Source of the DNA: Dioscorea cayenensis subsp. rotundata
Lineage: Eukaryota; Streptophyta; Magnoliopsida; Dioscoreales; Dioscoreaceae
DNA length: 64,000 nucleotides
Direction: 5' to 3'
Assembly: GCF_009730915.1 (NCBI RefSeq)
Contig: NC_052474.1
Coordinates: 5,367,501-5,431,500, forward strand
Shown one piece after another: positions 1-10,650 of the stretch. The stretch's first letter is position 1, and each line of letters starts with the position of its first letter. The notes under the pieces were generated by a model that was given only the letters and a program-made list of their open reading frames with translations, searched no databases and was not told the DNA's origin. The position numbers and the translations under genes are program-made.

Positions 1-85
1 TAGTAAACATCAGTATACTTGCCTGCTTCTTTGGGTAGAGAATAAGTCAAGACATAGTAGTAAACAGCAGTATACTTGCCTGGCT
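1..85. repeat. 57-bp tandem duplication spanning a GC splice donor
   Basis: A 24-base motif at 2-25 recurs at 59-82 with one mismatch, so the period is 57 bp. Each copy carries, on the minus strand, the sequence CAGGCAAGTATAC, which matches a GC-AG intron donor. The copy at 80 joins the visible PABP frame in phase 0. Which copy is spliced cannot be told because the next exon is outside the window. Confidence 0.6.
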
Positions 86-1624
86 CTTCTTCAGTGGTTG
101 ATCTAGCTTCTTTCCAAACTGTGACTTCAATATCTTCTCACGTTCTTCTTTCTTCTGAGCTGGTCCGACATATAAAATCTTTGACCCTGAACCTGAACAA
201 GCACCAAGAAGAGAGCAAAAGATTAATTAGTTTAGTATTTAAATGATCATAAGCCAGACACTAACAAAAAGATGATGAAACATACCAAGTTTTGAGCCGT
301 TCATTGCTTCCATTGCAATCTTCGCATGTTCTGGCAACTCAAAGCTAACAAACCCAAAGCCTTTAGACTTTCCATTACTGTCTTTCATGACAATAGCACT
401 GTGGACCTTGCCAAATTCAGAGAACTTGTCTTGAAGAAGTTCATTAGTGATATCAGAACTCAGATTCTTGATGTAGAGGTTTGAACATTTAAATTCCATA
501 GGCGATGCTTCCCTCTCACTCTTCTTGAGGAATTTGGACACATAACTTAAATAAAAAAAGAGAACAAGATGAGAAAGAGACACTTTGTATGAACAAGCAA
601 GTGCATGGTAAAAAGAAAAAACTATATAACCCAATATAGATCAGTAAACATATACTAGAATCTATTTCTTTCAAAAGCACAAAGACAACATGCATACCAA
701 AAACCTTAGTACACAATCAACACTAACCAACAAAGCAAGAAAGAAATTATGCATATATCATGAACTATAGCCATATAAAATGAAATTCAGAGAAGAATAG
801 TGGTTTCTAAGGAGTCATAACTCAAGAAAAGATCTAAAGAATCAAAAAGACAAAGATTGGAACAAGTTAAGGCAAAAAAAACTCACAGTTTCTTGACCCC
901 ATCCTTGAGGTCCTTTCCGTTCAAACCTTTGATCGCTGACAAAGCGGCTTCCTCGGACTCCATCTGAACAAATCCGAACCCTTTGCTTATCCCCTTCTCA
1001 TCCACAGAAACCTTGCATGAAACTACTGTCCCATAATCCGAAAACATTCTCTCTAACGCCGATCCATCAACCGATACATCAAGATTCTATTTTCCATTCA
1101 CGGATAAAGATCCCAAAAAAAAAAAAAAAACCAAGAAAAGTGTTGAAAATTGATCATAAAAACCGAAAAGAAAAGCAGAATTGGATGGATAAATACCTTG
1201 ACAAAGAGATTCCCAATTCCCGACTTCCTGGTGACTGAATCACGAGCACACCACATAATCCTCATCGGTTTTCCATTCAAAGGACTGTGATTCATCTCCC
1301 TTAGCGCCTTCTCAGCTACTTAGAGAATTACCCAAACATCACAACCAATCTATGGAAAAACAAAACCAAGAAACCAAATCTAAGAATCGGAGAGAGAGGG
1401 ATACCTAAGTCCAAAGAGGGGAAATTGAGAAACGCGTAGCGGAGAGACGATCCGGAGTTGGAGTCACGGAAAACACGGGCTGATGAGGGGGGCCCGAAGC
1501 GATCGAACGCATTGATGAGATCTGCCTCCGTGACGGAGGGATCCAAGTCCCCAACGTACAGCACAGCCGTTCTCTGCTCACCCTCCACCGGAGATCCGCC
1601 CTCTCCGGTCGTCTTCTCCTCCAT
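80..1624 (-). CDS. Poly(A)-binding protein, 5' part (RRM1-3)
   Basis: Cytoplasmic poly(A)-binding protein; the family binds mRNA poly(A) tails and links them to translation and decay. Five exons are visible on the minus strand: 1624-1405, 1315-1197 (its start could be 3 bases further upstream), 1086-887, 545-286 and 192-80, giving 304 in-frame residues. RRM1 (about 20-97) has RNP2 LYVGDL. RRM2 (about 109-185) has NLFVKNLD and GFGFVQ. RRM3 (about 200-277) has NLYIKNL and GFGFVSF. The linker to RRM4 (ILYVGPAQKKEERE) is the last part seen; RRM4 and the C-terminal MLLE domain lie beyond the left edge. The start is the first ATG before RRM1, preceded by a short acidic N terminus. The donor after exon 5 reads CAG|GCAAGT, a GC-type donor, inside a 57 bp duplication. 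Family assignment is firm; the paralog is not resolved. Confidence 0.9.
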
Positions 1625-1723
1625 TTCCGGCGAGATTGCTTGCAAGATCGAGAAGCAGAGCAAGAGAGGGAGAGAAAGAGAGCGATTTGGAAATGGTTTT
1701 AGGGCGGGAAGTGGAAATGAGGG

Positions 1724-1733
1724 ATTTATATAG
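1724..1733 (-). promoter_or_regulatory. Putative TATA box of the PABP gene
   Basis: Read on the minus strand this is CTATATAAAT, about 100 bases upstream of the ATG at 1624. That spacing leaves room for a start site about 30 bases downstream and a short leader rich in TCTC. Confidence 0.5.
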
Positions 1734-1739
1734 AGATTT

Positions 1740-3159
1740 CGAAGAGCGGTTGGATTATAACGGCCTTTGTTTCGAGAAGGAGTGAACGGTTGTGATTCGG
1801 TGGTGTGGGTCATCAGTGAATCGGTGCTTTGGGATTCGCGCCGCTTCTGCTCTCTTTGATTCTTGGTGCTTTGGGATTCGTGCCCCTTGCTGATCCGACG
1901 GCTCAAAACATATGATGGTTTTTTAAGCTTGTAAAAAAATAAAAAAAATAAAAAAACAAGACTTTGTGCTTATAAAACCCTGAAAAGGTGAAATTAAATT
2001 ATATTTCTTGACTCTCTTGAATGCATTTCTTAGTTTGGTTTGTACTTGTTTTTCTTTTCAATAAATTAATGGTTTATTTATTTTATTTTTTAAAAAATAG
2101 TAATTACATGTAATAATATAAATATAAATTTGCTTTATATTCAGATAAAAAAAAATTACTTATTTATTCATGAGTTATTTGTTTGTGAACTTTTATTAAC
2201 ATTCATGAACTCAAATTGTTAAGTGGAAATTAAAGGTGAAATATTTCAGAAAACCAATTGAAAAACTTTTGATGTGTTATAGAATAACATCATCCAGAGA
2301 GCAAAAACCTTGTCATTTAATATGAGACTTGGAAATCATGTTCTTTATTTTTTTTAAAATCATGTTCTTTGATTAATTGGGCGATCTCCAATGTTTTCCT
2401 GAAGGATCCCTTCTCTGTTTTTTTTCAGGAAATTAACTCGTTTACAAATGAAAAAAAAAAAACTAGTTTGAACTCATTTTACAAGACTTCATATAGGGAA
2501 CATGTTAAAATGCAAATTAAAACAACTAGCTAGTCCTTAAAAATAACATGGTAATGACTTTGAAATCTAAATACAAAACACATGCAGGAGTGCTACAAAT
2601 TAAATGATCAGTTTAGAGCTTCTCATGAGTTTTTTTCCTTCTGCAAAGAGGCAGAAGAAAGGTGAAGTACATGTGAGAGTACTAACTTAATGATCTAATC
2701 ATTTCATAAGCCCTTAAAGCAACAAGCAATGCCATTAATAAAAAAAAAAAAACTTTTACCAAGAACTTAGAAACCTTCTTTCAATAAACCAGTGGTTTAT
2801 CCACTCTTTTTTTTTAAAAAAAAAAAAAAAACTTAAAAACCCTTCTTGATCTTGAACACGAAAGAAAGAGAGATCAATCAATTATCCAATGATGATCAGT
2901 AAAATATCTCCAACATGAAAAACCCTGTTCCTTTATTTTACTATTAACCAAATTAACCCTACTTTTTTCTGCAGTAACTCCAACAAACACGGAGAGAATA
3001 TACATTTACAAGCAAACATATAAACACAAACATCATACATACACATACACATACACATACATATATATATATATATACAATGAAAGCATGCAAGATCACA
3101 TCAACATCAACACCAACACCATGCACGTACGTTAAAAGAAAAAAAGGAAAGAGAGATGG
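1740..3159. other. Intergenic, AT-rich, no gene seen
   Basis: AT-rich DNA between the PABP promoter and the MIR156 hairpin, with many homopolymer A and T runs. The part near 3040-3077 has ACACAT and TA simple repeats. I see no conserved reading frame or structured RNA. The stretch at about 3000-3159 is probably the 3' part of the MIR156 primary transcript. Confidence 0.6.
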
Positions 3160-3265
3160 AGGGGTGAGTGACAGAAAGAGAAGTGAGCACAGATAGCTTC
3201 ATTCATGAACTCCATCCCATGCTTGAAAGCACCATATGTGCTCACTCTCTTCTGTCACCTTCCAT
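3160..3265 (-). ncRNA. MIR156: MIR156 precursor hairpin
   Basis: On the minus strand, bases 3257-3238 read TGACAGAAGAGAGTGAGCAC, the canonical miR156 20-mer. The other arm (3169-3188 on the plus strand) gives the star GCTCACTTCTCTTTCTGTCA. The arms pair along the whole duplex with two one-base bulges, as in known MIR156 precursors. The pairing extends one or two bases into ACA/TGT, and a loop of roughly 45-50 bases joins the arms. miR156 targets SPL transcription factor mRNAs and controls the juvenile-to-adult phase change. The gene lies alone, transcribed leftward, with a CA dinucleotide run (about 3291-3312) just upstream of the hairpin. No second hairpin is seen nearby. Confidence 0.93.
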
Positions 3266-3470
3266 TCAAACCCTTCTCCCTCTCCTAACACACACACACA
3301 CACACACACATGCATGCACACACACTAGTATTATCTCATGCGAGCTAGTCATACTTAAGTTATGTACAAACACTTATATATATATAGATAGTGCATGATT
3401 TCTATATATATAGAATATATATATTAGAGAGAAGAGAGCTTAATTTGACACAAAGAAGAAGAATGGAGAT

Positions 3471-3480
3471 GTTTATATAG
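3471..3480 (-). promoter_or_regulatory. Putative TATA box of MIR156
   Basis: Minus-strand CTATATAAAC, about 215 bases upstream of the hairpin. A start site near 3445 would give a leader rich in purines and simple repeats, typical of plant MIR156 primary transcripts. Confidence 0.55.
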
Positions 3481-3489
3481 GGAGAAGAT

Positions 3490-3950
3490 GAAGGTGATGG
3501 AATAAATGTTGGTTTGCTTCCCATAGGTCACTCTATAATAATAAAAATTTTATTCATTTCCTTTAATATATTCCCATTCTCCAACATACACATACACCAA
3601 GATACTACTTACCAATGTGTCTCGTAATTCTAAATCTCTAGCAACTGCCCACCTCTCCTTCAACCAATCACTGGCTTTATCTCTCCCTCTATCTTTAATT
3701 CTTTATCTTGTGAAAAATATTTCAGCAAGATCTACAATGGAATATATGTATATATATGATCTTGAAAACGGCCTCCATGTAGAAAAAACTAATGCATGAA
3801 TATGTGCACCATGTAGGGTCACAAACCATAAAATGTTATTGTATGCTGAATTATTTAGAGTGGGAAAGGTGAAGGATATATATATATATATATATATCTC
3901 CTTTTAATATCCTCTAAAGAAAAGTTCTTCAACGCTAAAAAGTAGAACAT

Positions 3951-3992
<42 letters not shown>

Positions 3993-6550
3993 AATCTCTC
4001 TCTTTCTCTGAAAATAGTAATCAGATAATTAAATTAGAGAAGATATAATCTCATGCATTATGATGACGTCTATTGATTCTCAAAAACTTGTCAATGAAGT
4101 TAGTGATTTGATGGTTTAATTTCTACTTTATTCTCTAACAAGTTTACTAGCTGACGATCATGATCAAGTAATTAATAAAAAGTAAGTGAAATATTGTTCC
4201 CTTGTAAAGTTTCACATTAAAATACAAAATCTCATGATCAATTCAAATAAATTTTATGCGCTGATTCACTTTGTTTTGTATAGAAACGGAAATTAAAGTA
4301 AAAAAATTAAAAAAAAACAAAAATAAGAAAAATAAAAACATGTTAAGGTTGCTAAAACCTTGGAATAAATTCCAACGATTTTAAATTTTCAAGGCTTGGC
4401 TTCATTTCTTGTTTTCTTTCATGATTTTTATAATAAAGGATGAATACTCATTAGAATAGATCAGAGTTCAATAAAAGTTGGCTTCCTCTGTGCAAAAATA
4501 AGCTCTGTTAAAATTGTCAATCTACTCTAAATATTTCACAACCTTAATCAACTCAATCATAAGATTTTCTCTAATTGATGCACAGAATAATCTCAAGTAG
4601 ATAAATCATTGTCCTCATCTTAAAAATGAAATTTAAATATGATTGAATTGCATACAATCTAAAAAACATATTTTATGATATAGTGAAAGGAATATTAGCT
4701 TCTCAATTTCTTTTTACGGAAAATCATTAAAAACCTGTCATTCATTTCTCAATATTATGAAAATTTAGCATATGTATTAATTTATTATCGTTGCATCAAT
4801 GGAATATATCCACAAATTAGATGCTAAATCATTAAAGAAATACAAAGTTAGGCCAACCCTAGCTCAATATTAAAGTTCCACTCCATGAAAATTTTTCAAC
4901 CAGAACACAAACGAACTACAAATGTCTATCAATGTCGATATTAAACTAATTTTCTAATGAATTATATATAATTATAAATCTATTACCATGTGATATATAT
5001 AGTGCTTGGTCTTCTTGTCAACATAAATATTGTGGATTTTTTTTCCTAATTCACTCCTACTTTTTAAAAATGATCATTTAAATATATTTCCCATCACAAA
5101 AATTTTATATTTCAAATAAAAAGATCAAATAAAAATACAAAATTGCATTCTCATCAAAGTTGTCCGTAAGTAATTAAGGTGGCAGGTGAATTTTTTATGC
5201 ATATCTTCTTCCCCTGTTTTCATGCACGGGCAAAACTATAGACATGCATGATTTGGCTCCATGAACTTTTGTGGTGAATATATGTCTTTTGAATATTTTA
5301 AGGAAAAGTTTTCCTTTTTGGTGGGGAATATAACTTGGACAGCATGAGAAATTTTTTCCCTTCATGGAGTGGCCAATATTGGAGAGAGTGATTCTATTCT
5401 TGATCTCATTTTGATTAATCAAAACATGGAACGACAAATGGTTGGCAGGCAGTTGGGAAATTCTCTTCATGAAATTGACTTTTATTTCCCTACTTGTGTA
5501 GGTGTCCTCACACTAGATATTAGGGGTGTTTTTTTTTTATAATTATATATGTTTGACCAATCTATCATTAATTATATACATAATTTATGTATATATATAT
5601 AAAATATGCATGTATGATGTATATGTTCCATTGGTGTTTGTCGGGTTTTTAATAAAGTGAAGTCAAGGCCATATATAGGACCAGTCTACGACGGACGTTT
5701 TTAGAAAAAAACTCAACGAATATTTTTATATCAGCCATTAGATTTGAATCTAACCCCTACATATCAATCAATAGTGTAGATACTAAATATAAAAATTGTT
5801 TATCAATAGTGTAATCACCAGTGTAATGAATTATAAAAATATTGAGTGAAATGCATAGTTCTCGCATTACAATCGTTCAATCACCATCTCAATAATAATT
5901 TTTCAATGACAACCTTTTAATTTGACCCCTTTTTCAATTTAGTACAACATCTTCTATTTTTTACTATTATTACATGCTCTCTCTTTATTTTTATCTCGGT
6001 TGCTTTCTTTTATTTTCTCTCATACTTTTTCAATATATATATATATATATAATTCATGGACATGCCATGATATAAATTACACTCACTAGCTTATTTCGTA
6101 TATGAATATGTTGTGTGAATGAGTAAATTGATCATTTCCTTGTGTATATATATATATATATCACAATACGAAAATATTAGAACATAAGTGAAGGAGAGAT
6201 CGCACAGGATCATAAAGGTGATTTCATAGTTCAACAAAAAAAAGAAAAGAACAAAAAAAGTTCTTAGAGGAGTACTGAAAGTTTGAGTATGTAAAATTTC
6301 TGAAGTGAAGAAAGAGTTTGAAATATCTCTGAGAAAATGATCACAAGTGAAGATCATCCATCATATTAGCACAAACAAGATGAACTCAAGTGTTATTTTT
6401 CTCATCCATGCTCATAGTTATAGTTACGCTTGTGCCAGAGAAAAAATTTAAGAAATTAATATTACACTTCATGATATATGGAGATATTTTCAATTTGATT
6501 TTTGAGAAAAGTGGTTAAACTACTAATTTATTGAACTAGAAAAAATGAGT
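3490..6550. other. Intergenic, MIR156 upstream region and AT-rich DNA
   Basis: No protein gene is supported. The part next to 3490 should hold the MIR156 promoter. Simple repeats include a TA run at about 3877-3898 and a GT run at about 3953-3991. Further TA runs lie near 6033-6051 and 6147-6162. The reading frame at 5195-5470 (minus) is open for 91 codons but resembles no family I know. Confidence 0.6.
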
Positions 6551-6557
6551 ACAAATC

Positions 6558-7300
6558 TGTTAAGCCCGATGACGTGGATTGACATTATATGACAAGTCAA
6601 ATGGTGACATGGCATGAGAATGATGACATGGCTAGAAATGACTCATCAAAAGAAAATGTGACTAGGATGATGTGATGTGGCAAAAGATGAGTTCATGACA
6701 TGTGATGAAGATCTAGGTGGAGATTTTATGAAGATCAAGGTTGAAGATTTTATGAAGATCAAGGTTGAAGATTTTATTTAGTAGATATTCCTCTCAATAC
6801 AATTATGTGATGATAAACTATATTTGGTAAGTGCATCAAAACTATATGATCTTTTCAAGAAAGGTAAGTTTTTTTTTAGATATGATTATCTATCCTTGGT
6901 AAGATCCGGGATGATTATTCATATCTTTGATAGAGATCCTTTTTAGAAAGATCTATTTGAAGAGAGAGGAATATTCTATTATTGGCAAGAGTTCAAGATC
7001 ATGAAGATTATATGAAGCTATTTGAAGACACAAGTTAAACTTGGCATGAAGAAGACACAAGGTTTAGTTTGGTGTGAAGCTATTTGAAGACACAAACTAA
7101 ATAAGGTAAAGACATGCCAAGGAGACTATCAAGACCATATTTAGCATCACTAATTGAAGAAAGATCCAAGAGCTATCTATGGGTGGAACTATTCATGGAG
7201 ACTAATCATGTGTGGAGATTGATTGAAGATTACATAAGATATAATTAGAGATTTGGAGATCCAAGCATGGATGATTGAAGATCATACTTGAAGATATTGA
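6558..7300. repeat. Probable retroelement-derived repeat, unclassified
   Basis: The sequence starts TGTTAAGCCCGATGACGTGG and is rich in short direct repeats. A unit of about 24 bases around GAAGATCAAGGTTGA is repeated near 6718-6778. A motif GAAGCTATTTGAAGACACAA occurs near 7013 and again near 7076. The TG start and composition suggest a broken LTR-type fossil. I see no matching end or coding domain, so family and limits are guesses. Confidence 0.3.
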
Positions 7301-7309
7301 AGACTAAAC

Positions 7310-7597
7310 TTGGATGAAGATGAGATTACACAGCTGTGTGAGACTGTTGATCAGCTACAAGATAAAAACAAAGAGCTTCAGGAGAGTCTGCATGAGGTGA
7401 AAGATGATAACAAGGGGCTTCAGCAGAGTTTGCTCGAGATGAGGGCGGAGAGAGATGAGTATCGTAATCAGATGTTGCGTCAGATGCAAGATATGATGAT
7501 GGACTTCGAGGCTAGGATGCTTCAGCGCTCACAGTTCACTCATGACTCACAGCCAGCTAGTAATGACCATGATGTTGACCATGTAGATGAGCTTTAG
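7310..7597 (+). pseudogene. Coiled-coil fragment, likely CACTA transposase C terminus
   Basis: An open frame of 95 codons. Residues 5-70 form a heptad-rich, strongly charged coiled coil (for example QLQDKNKELQESL) with a Met-rich end and a hydrophilic tail. Plant En/Spm-type transposases often end with such a coiled coil, and the frame sits just inside a CACTA 3' end. An in-frame stop lies just upstream, so it is at most an exon or remnant. A small independent coiled-coil protein cannot be excluded. Confidence 0.5.
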
Positions 7598-7835
7598 TTT
7601 ATTTGATATTTGTTACTAATTTTCTTTTGTTAAAGTTCGTTTTGGACATCTTTTCCTAAATGCATTAATGAAATCATTTTTTGTTAGCTTTATTGTTGCT
7701 AAAAAATTTGTCATAACAGGTATTCTTTATATCAGCTTTGAAAATCAATGTGATATTTTTTTTAATTATTTAGTTTTTTAGCAACAAATTACAAACCGAT
7801 TAATTTGTTTCAAAATATATATATATATATATATA

Positions 7836-8093
7836 GGGAAAACATCATCTAGGGATGTCCCTAGATTTCAAATCTAGGGATGTTTTTAAATCTAAACCGT
7901 TGGATCATCATCCGATGGTTAATTGATTATATAAACACTGTACATTTTTTTTACTGTTCATGATCGCTGCACAACACTGTAGAACGCGGTTTCTACTGTT
8001 CATAATGATAAGAGCCGTCAGATTTTCATCCGATAGCTACTATGGACATCCCTAGATTTGAAATCTGGGGACGTCCCTAGATGATGGGTTCTC
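7836..8093. mobile_element. MITE inserted in a TA microsatellite
   Basis: A 258 bp element with inverted ends of about 48 bp. The left end contains CATCATCTAGGGATGTCCCT, and the right end read in reverse contains CATCATCTAGGGACGTCCCC, followed in both by AGATTTCAAATCTAGGGATG. It is flanked on both sides by TA repeats (7817-7835 and 8094-8115), consistent with TA target duplication. Rice 'Micron' MITEs are known to target TA microsatellites; similarity to them is inferred from the target only. It has no coding capacity and sits inside the CACTA remnant, so it is younger than that. Confidence 0.8.
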
Positions 8094-8879
8094 ATATATA
8101 TATATATATATATATAATTTTAGCATCGGATTTGTAACGAAAGAGTTTTTGTTTCTAATAAAAAAAACAAATTTAAAACAAAATATGTTCCGTTACAAGT
8201 CCGTTTCTATTGTTTGGAATGGCAATTATTCCGTTGCTAATCCGTTGGTACATTTTTAAACGGATTAGTAACAACATTCATTCAGTTGCAAAATGTAGCA
8301 ACACTTTTGAAACGGAATAATTTGCGTTACTAATTTCAAAATTTTCAAACGGAAGTTTTGCCGTTACAAATCCGTTGCTAGAGTCTGCAACGGAATGTTA
8401 TTTCGTTTGTAATAAATTAGCAACACCTATTTTGCAAACAGAAAATTTTCGTTTATAATCCGTTGTTAATTCAATTTAGCAACGGATTAGAAACAGAAAA
8501 TGCTATTTGTAAAATGCAATTCTCTTGTAGTGAAGTTTAGTAACAATATTTCATGTGCCAAAAGAAGATCATTTGGGAAGACCAAACTTAGGCCAAGTTT
8601 AGAAAGAAGATCGAGAGATCTTCGGTGGCTATCTTTGGTGAGATGGTCGCGTGTGCCTTGGTGGGCGCGTCCCTCGGGAGAGGGAGACCTTCTGAAGTGA
8701 CGTGAGGAAGGAAGCAGCTGCAGGTAGAGGAGCTCGGATCGAGTCAACTGCTACGAGACAGATTGAAGGAACCGGGAGGTTGAAGGTCGCAGATTCGGGT
8801 GCATCTGGCTAGAACTCTGTCATGTTCAGTAAGGTGGGCCATGTTGCAACTGGGTGTTGCAACATCTAACTTTGGAAGG

Positions 8880-9242
8880 TGTCCAAGTTAGGAAGCCGCG
8901 GAGAATTCTAAAAGAGGTAATTTTGTGGACGTCGGTGCGTCTATATAAGAGATCCTGCTTGAAGATATAGGACGAGCCAAACAGTGAGAGACTCTTCGGT
9001 GAGAGTTGAGAGTGTGGCAGTCAGGCAATCTTGAGAGGATATTCTTTGTATTGAGAGAGTGAGTGAGTGTTGTACTCCTTGTTCCTATACCTCTTTTAGT
9101 GGATTGTTTCTCTGGGCCTGGCCCCCCAGATGTAGGCAAGGTTGTGCCAAACTGGATTATCAATTTGCTTGTCTCTTTTATCTTGTTTTGATTGTGTGTG
9201 AGTGTTTGATCTTTGAGTGAGTTTTTGAGCGAACTTAACAAA
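8880..9242 (+). mobile_element. Copia-like LTR fossil (fragment or solo LTR)
   Basis: The arrangement resembles the 3' half of a plant Ty1-copia LTR. It has a TATA box (TCTATATAAGAG, about 8939), then a start-site region, then GGCCTGGCCCCCCAGATGTA and a T-rich R/U5-like part ending near ACTTAACA. No second LTR, primer-binding site or coding domain is seen beside it. It is a broken, probably old remnant, and its left limit is uncertain because the CACTA end lies close by. Confidence 0.5.
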
Positions 9243-9249
9243 TCACACC

Positions 9250-10640
9250 CCCACCGGAACCATAAAACCAAATAGACAAAAAACAAAACAAAATGCAACA
9301 CACAAACATAAACCTAGAAAGCAAGAAACAACAAAAAAAAAACATCGAAGGAAAAAAGAAACAAGGGGGGCATCATCATGAGTAATGCACATATGAGAAC
9401 CAATACCAAAACAATGAAGATAATAGAAGAGAGACAAAAGAAGAAGATGCATTTAAGTTGACAAAGTCCACCAAGAGGCAACAGAGGTCAACTCAAGCTA
9501 ACTAAAGGAATCACTCCTGTGGTGGATGCAAGGATATGGTGTTGGCGTGGTTAGACGCTCAAGAAATCTAGAGAGCACCTAAGGTTCTGAAAAGAATCAC
9601 TAGGGATCTACAAATATAGGTCCCTAGATGCATAAATCCATGCAAGAACCATGTGAATAATTTTAAAGGTAATAGAAAAAGGATCAAGGGTAAGGTAATT
9701 AAAAATGCAATTATTTCTTTCAAACCAAATATTCTAGAAAATAGAAAATTGCTCTTAAAAGAAAGTCCCAAAGGACTCTTATGATGAGCCTCTTAGGAGG
9801 GAATCCAAGTCATCCAAACCACTGAGAGAGAAAGAGAATGTGTTTTTCAATTTAGAATTTGATTGAAAAACTCCTGGATGAAGTCTGAAAATTTGTGTTT
9901 AAGAAATAAATGAGCTGTCATTTCTGAGTATGCGGCATAAGAAATAAGTCTAGTGGTACTTTGGAAATTGCAGTCTGTCTTGGCAAAGTTGTTAAAAGTA
10001 AGGATTTTATTTTCATATGCTGGCCAACAAAATAGAGTTATTTTACTTGAACGGCAGATTTTCCGTAATTATCCAGAATTGGAAGTAAAGTGGGGTACCA
10101 ACTTCTCCATCCATAAGAAAATTATAAAAAGAATGCACATAGAAGGATATATTACTCTTCAAGGTCCAGGTTTTCATATTTTCCTGGGCACTATGAGCAA
10201 TCTGGGATTGATTACAACCAATTTGGTATTCTCACTTGAGCCAAAAGAAAAAAAGAAAAAAAAATAATATCAAGTCACATTGTATATCCAGATTTTTCTA
10301 ATTTTGGTATTTTCACATCGGAGATTGGAGATAGTTAAAGAAAATAAAATATAGTCAATTTTAAGAAGAATCGCTATTTTTTAAAAAAATATTTATTTTT
10401 ATTTTTTAAAATAAAAATTAAAATTGTGACTATTTTGAATACCCCACTTAGTTTTTTTTTTTAAATTATTTATTATTATTATTATTATTTTTGAAAATCT
10501 CTATTATTGGGTTCCCAACCGGCGTACCCGAATCCGATACTAAGTTGCACCGCTGGTGTGCCTCGAGATAAGCAACTCGAGGCCGAGAGCTCCTCGGCGG
10601 GACTCTCTCTTTCTTCTCTTCATTGCAGCGCCGGCGATCT
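9250..10640. other. Unassigned region upstream of the NSR gene
   Basis: No known gene. A 104-codon frame at 9953-10267 (plus) has mixed composition and ends in poly-Lys; I do not recognise it. An (ATT)n-like run lies near 10470-10490. The last 100 bases before 10651 are GC-richer and are probably the leader of the next gene. Confidence 0.5.
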
Positions 10641-10650
10641 CTCGAAGACC

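Larger units (their letters stand above)
7300..8532 (+). mobile_element. CACTA (En/Spm) transposon, 3' remnant
   Basis: The right end at 8521-8532 reads TCTCTTGTAGTG, the reverse complement of CACTACAAGAGA, the CACTA-superfamily terminus. The 850 bp inside it carry many subterminal copies, in both orientations, of a motif like AACGGATTAGCAAC or CCGTTGCTAAT, as expected for transposase binding sites. A coiled-coil reading frame at 7310-7597 fits the C-terminal end of an En/Spm-type transposase. No left CACTA end is visible in the window, so the 5' part is lost. A MITE is nested inside (7836-8093). Confidence 0.75.

Noticed and set aside
1328-1906. 192-codon minus-strand frame extending PABP exon 1 upstream
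   Set aside because: Residues before the ATG at 1624 cover the TATA box and leader and have no family similarity; read-through past the donor at 1405 is also not coding.
3168-3398. Plus-strand open frame of 76 codons over the MIR156 hairpin
   Set aside because: It overlaps the miRNA stem and a CA microsatellite (poly Thr-His); chance frame.
8888-9301. 137-codon minus-strand frame
   Set aside because: It is antisense to the copia-like LTR, shows no protein features and has biased composition.
9953-10267. 104-codon plus-strand frame ending in poly-Lys
   Set aside because: No recognisable domain, no leader or splice context; left as unassigned DNA.
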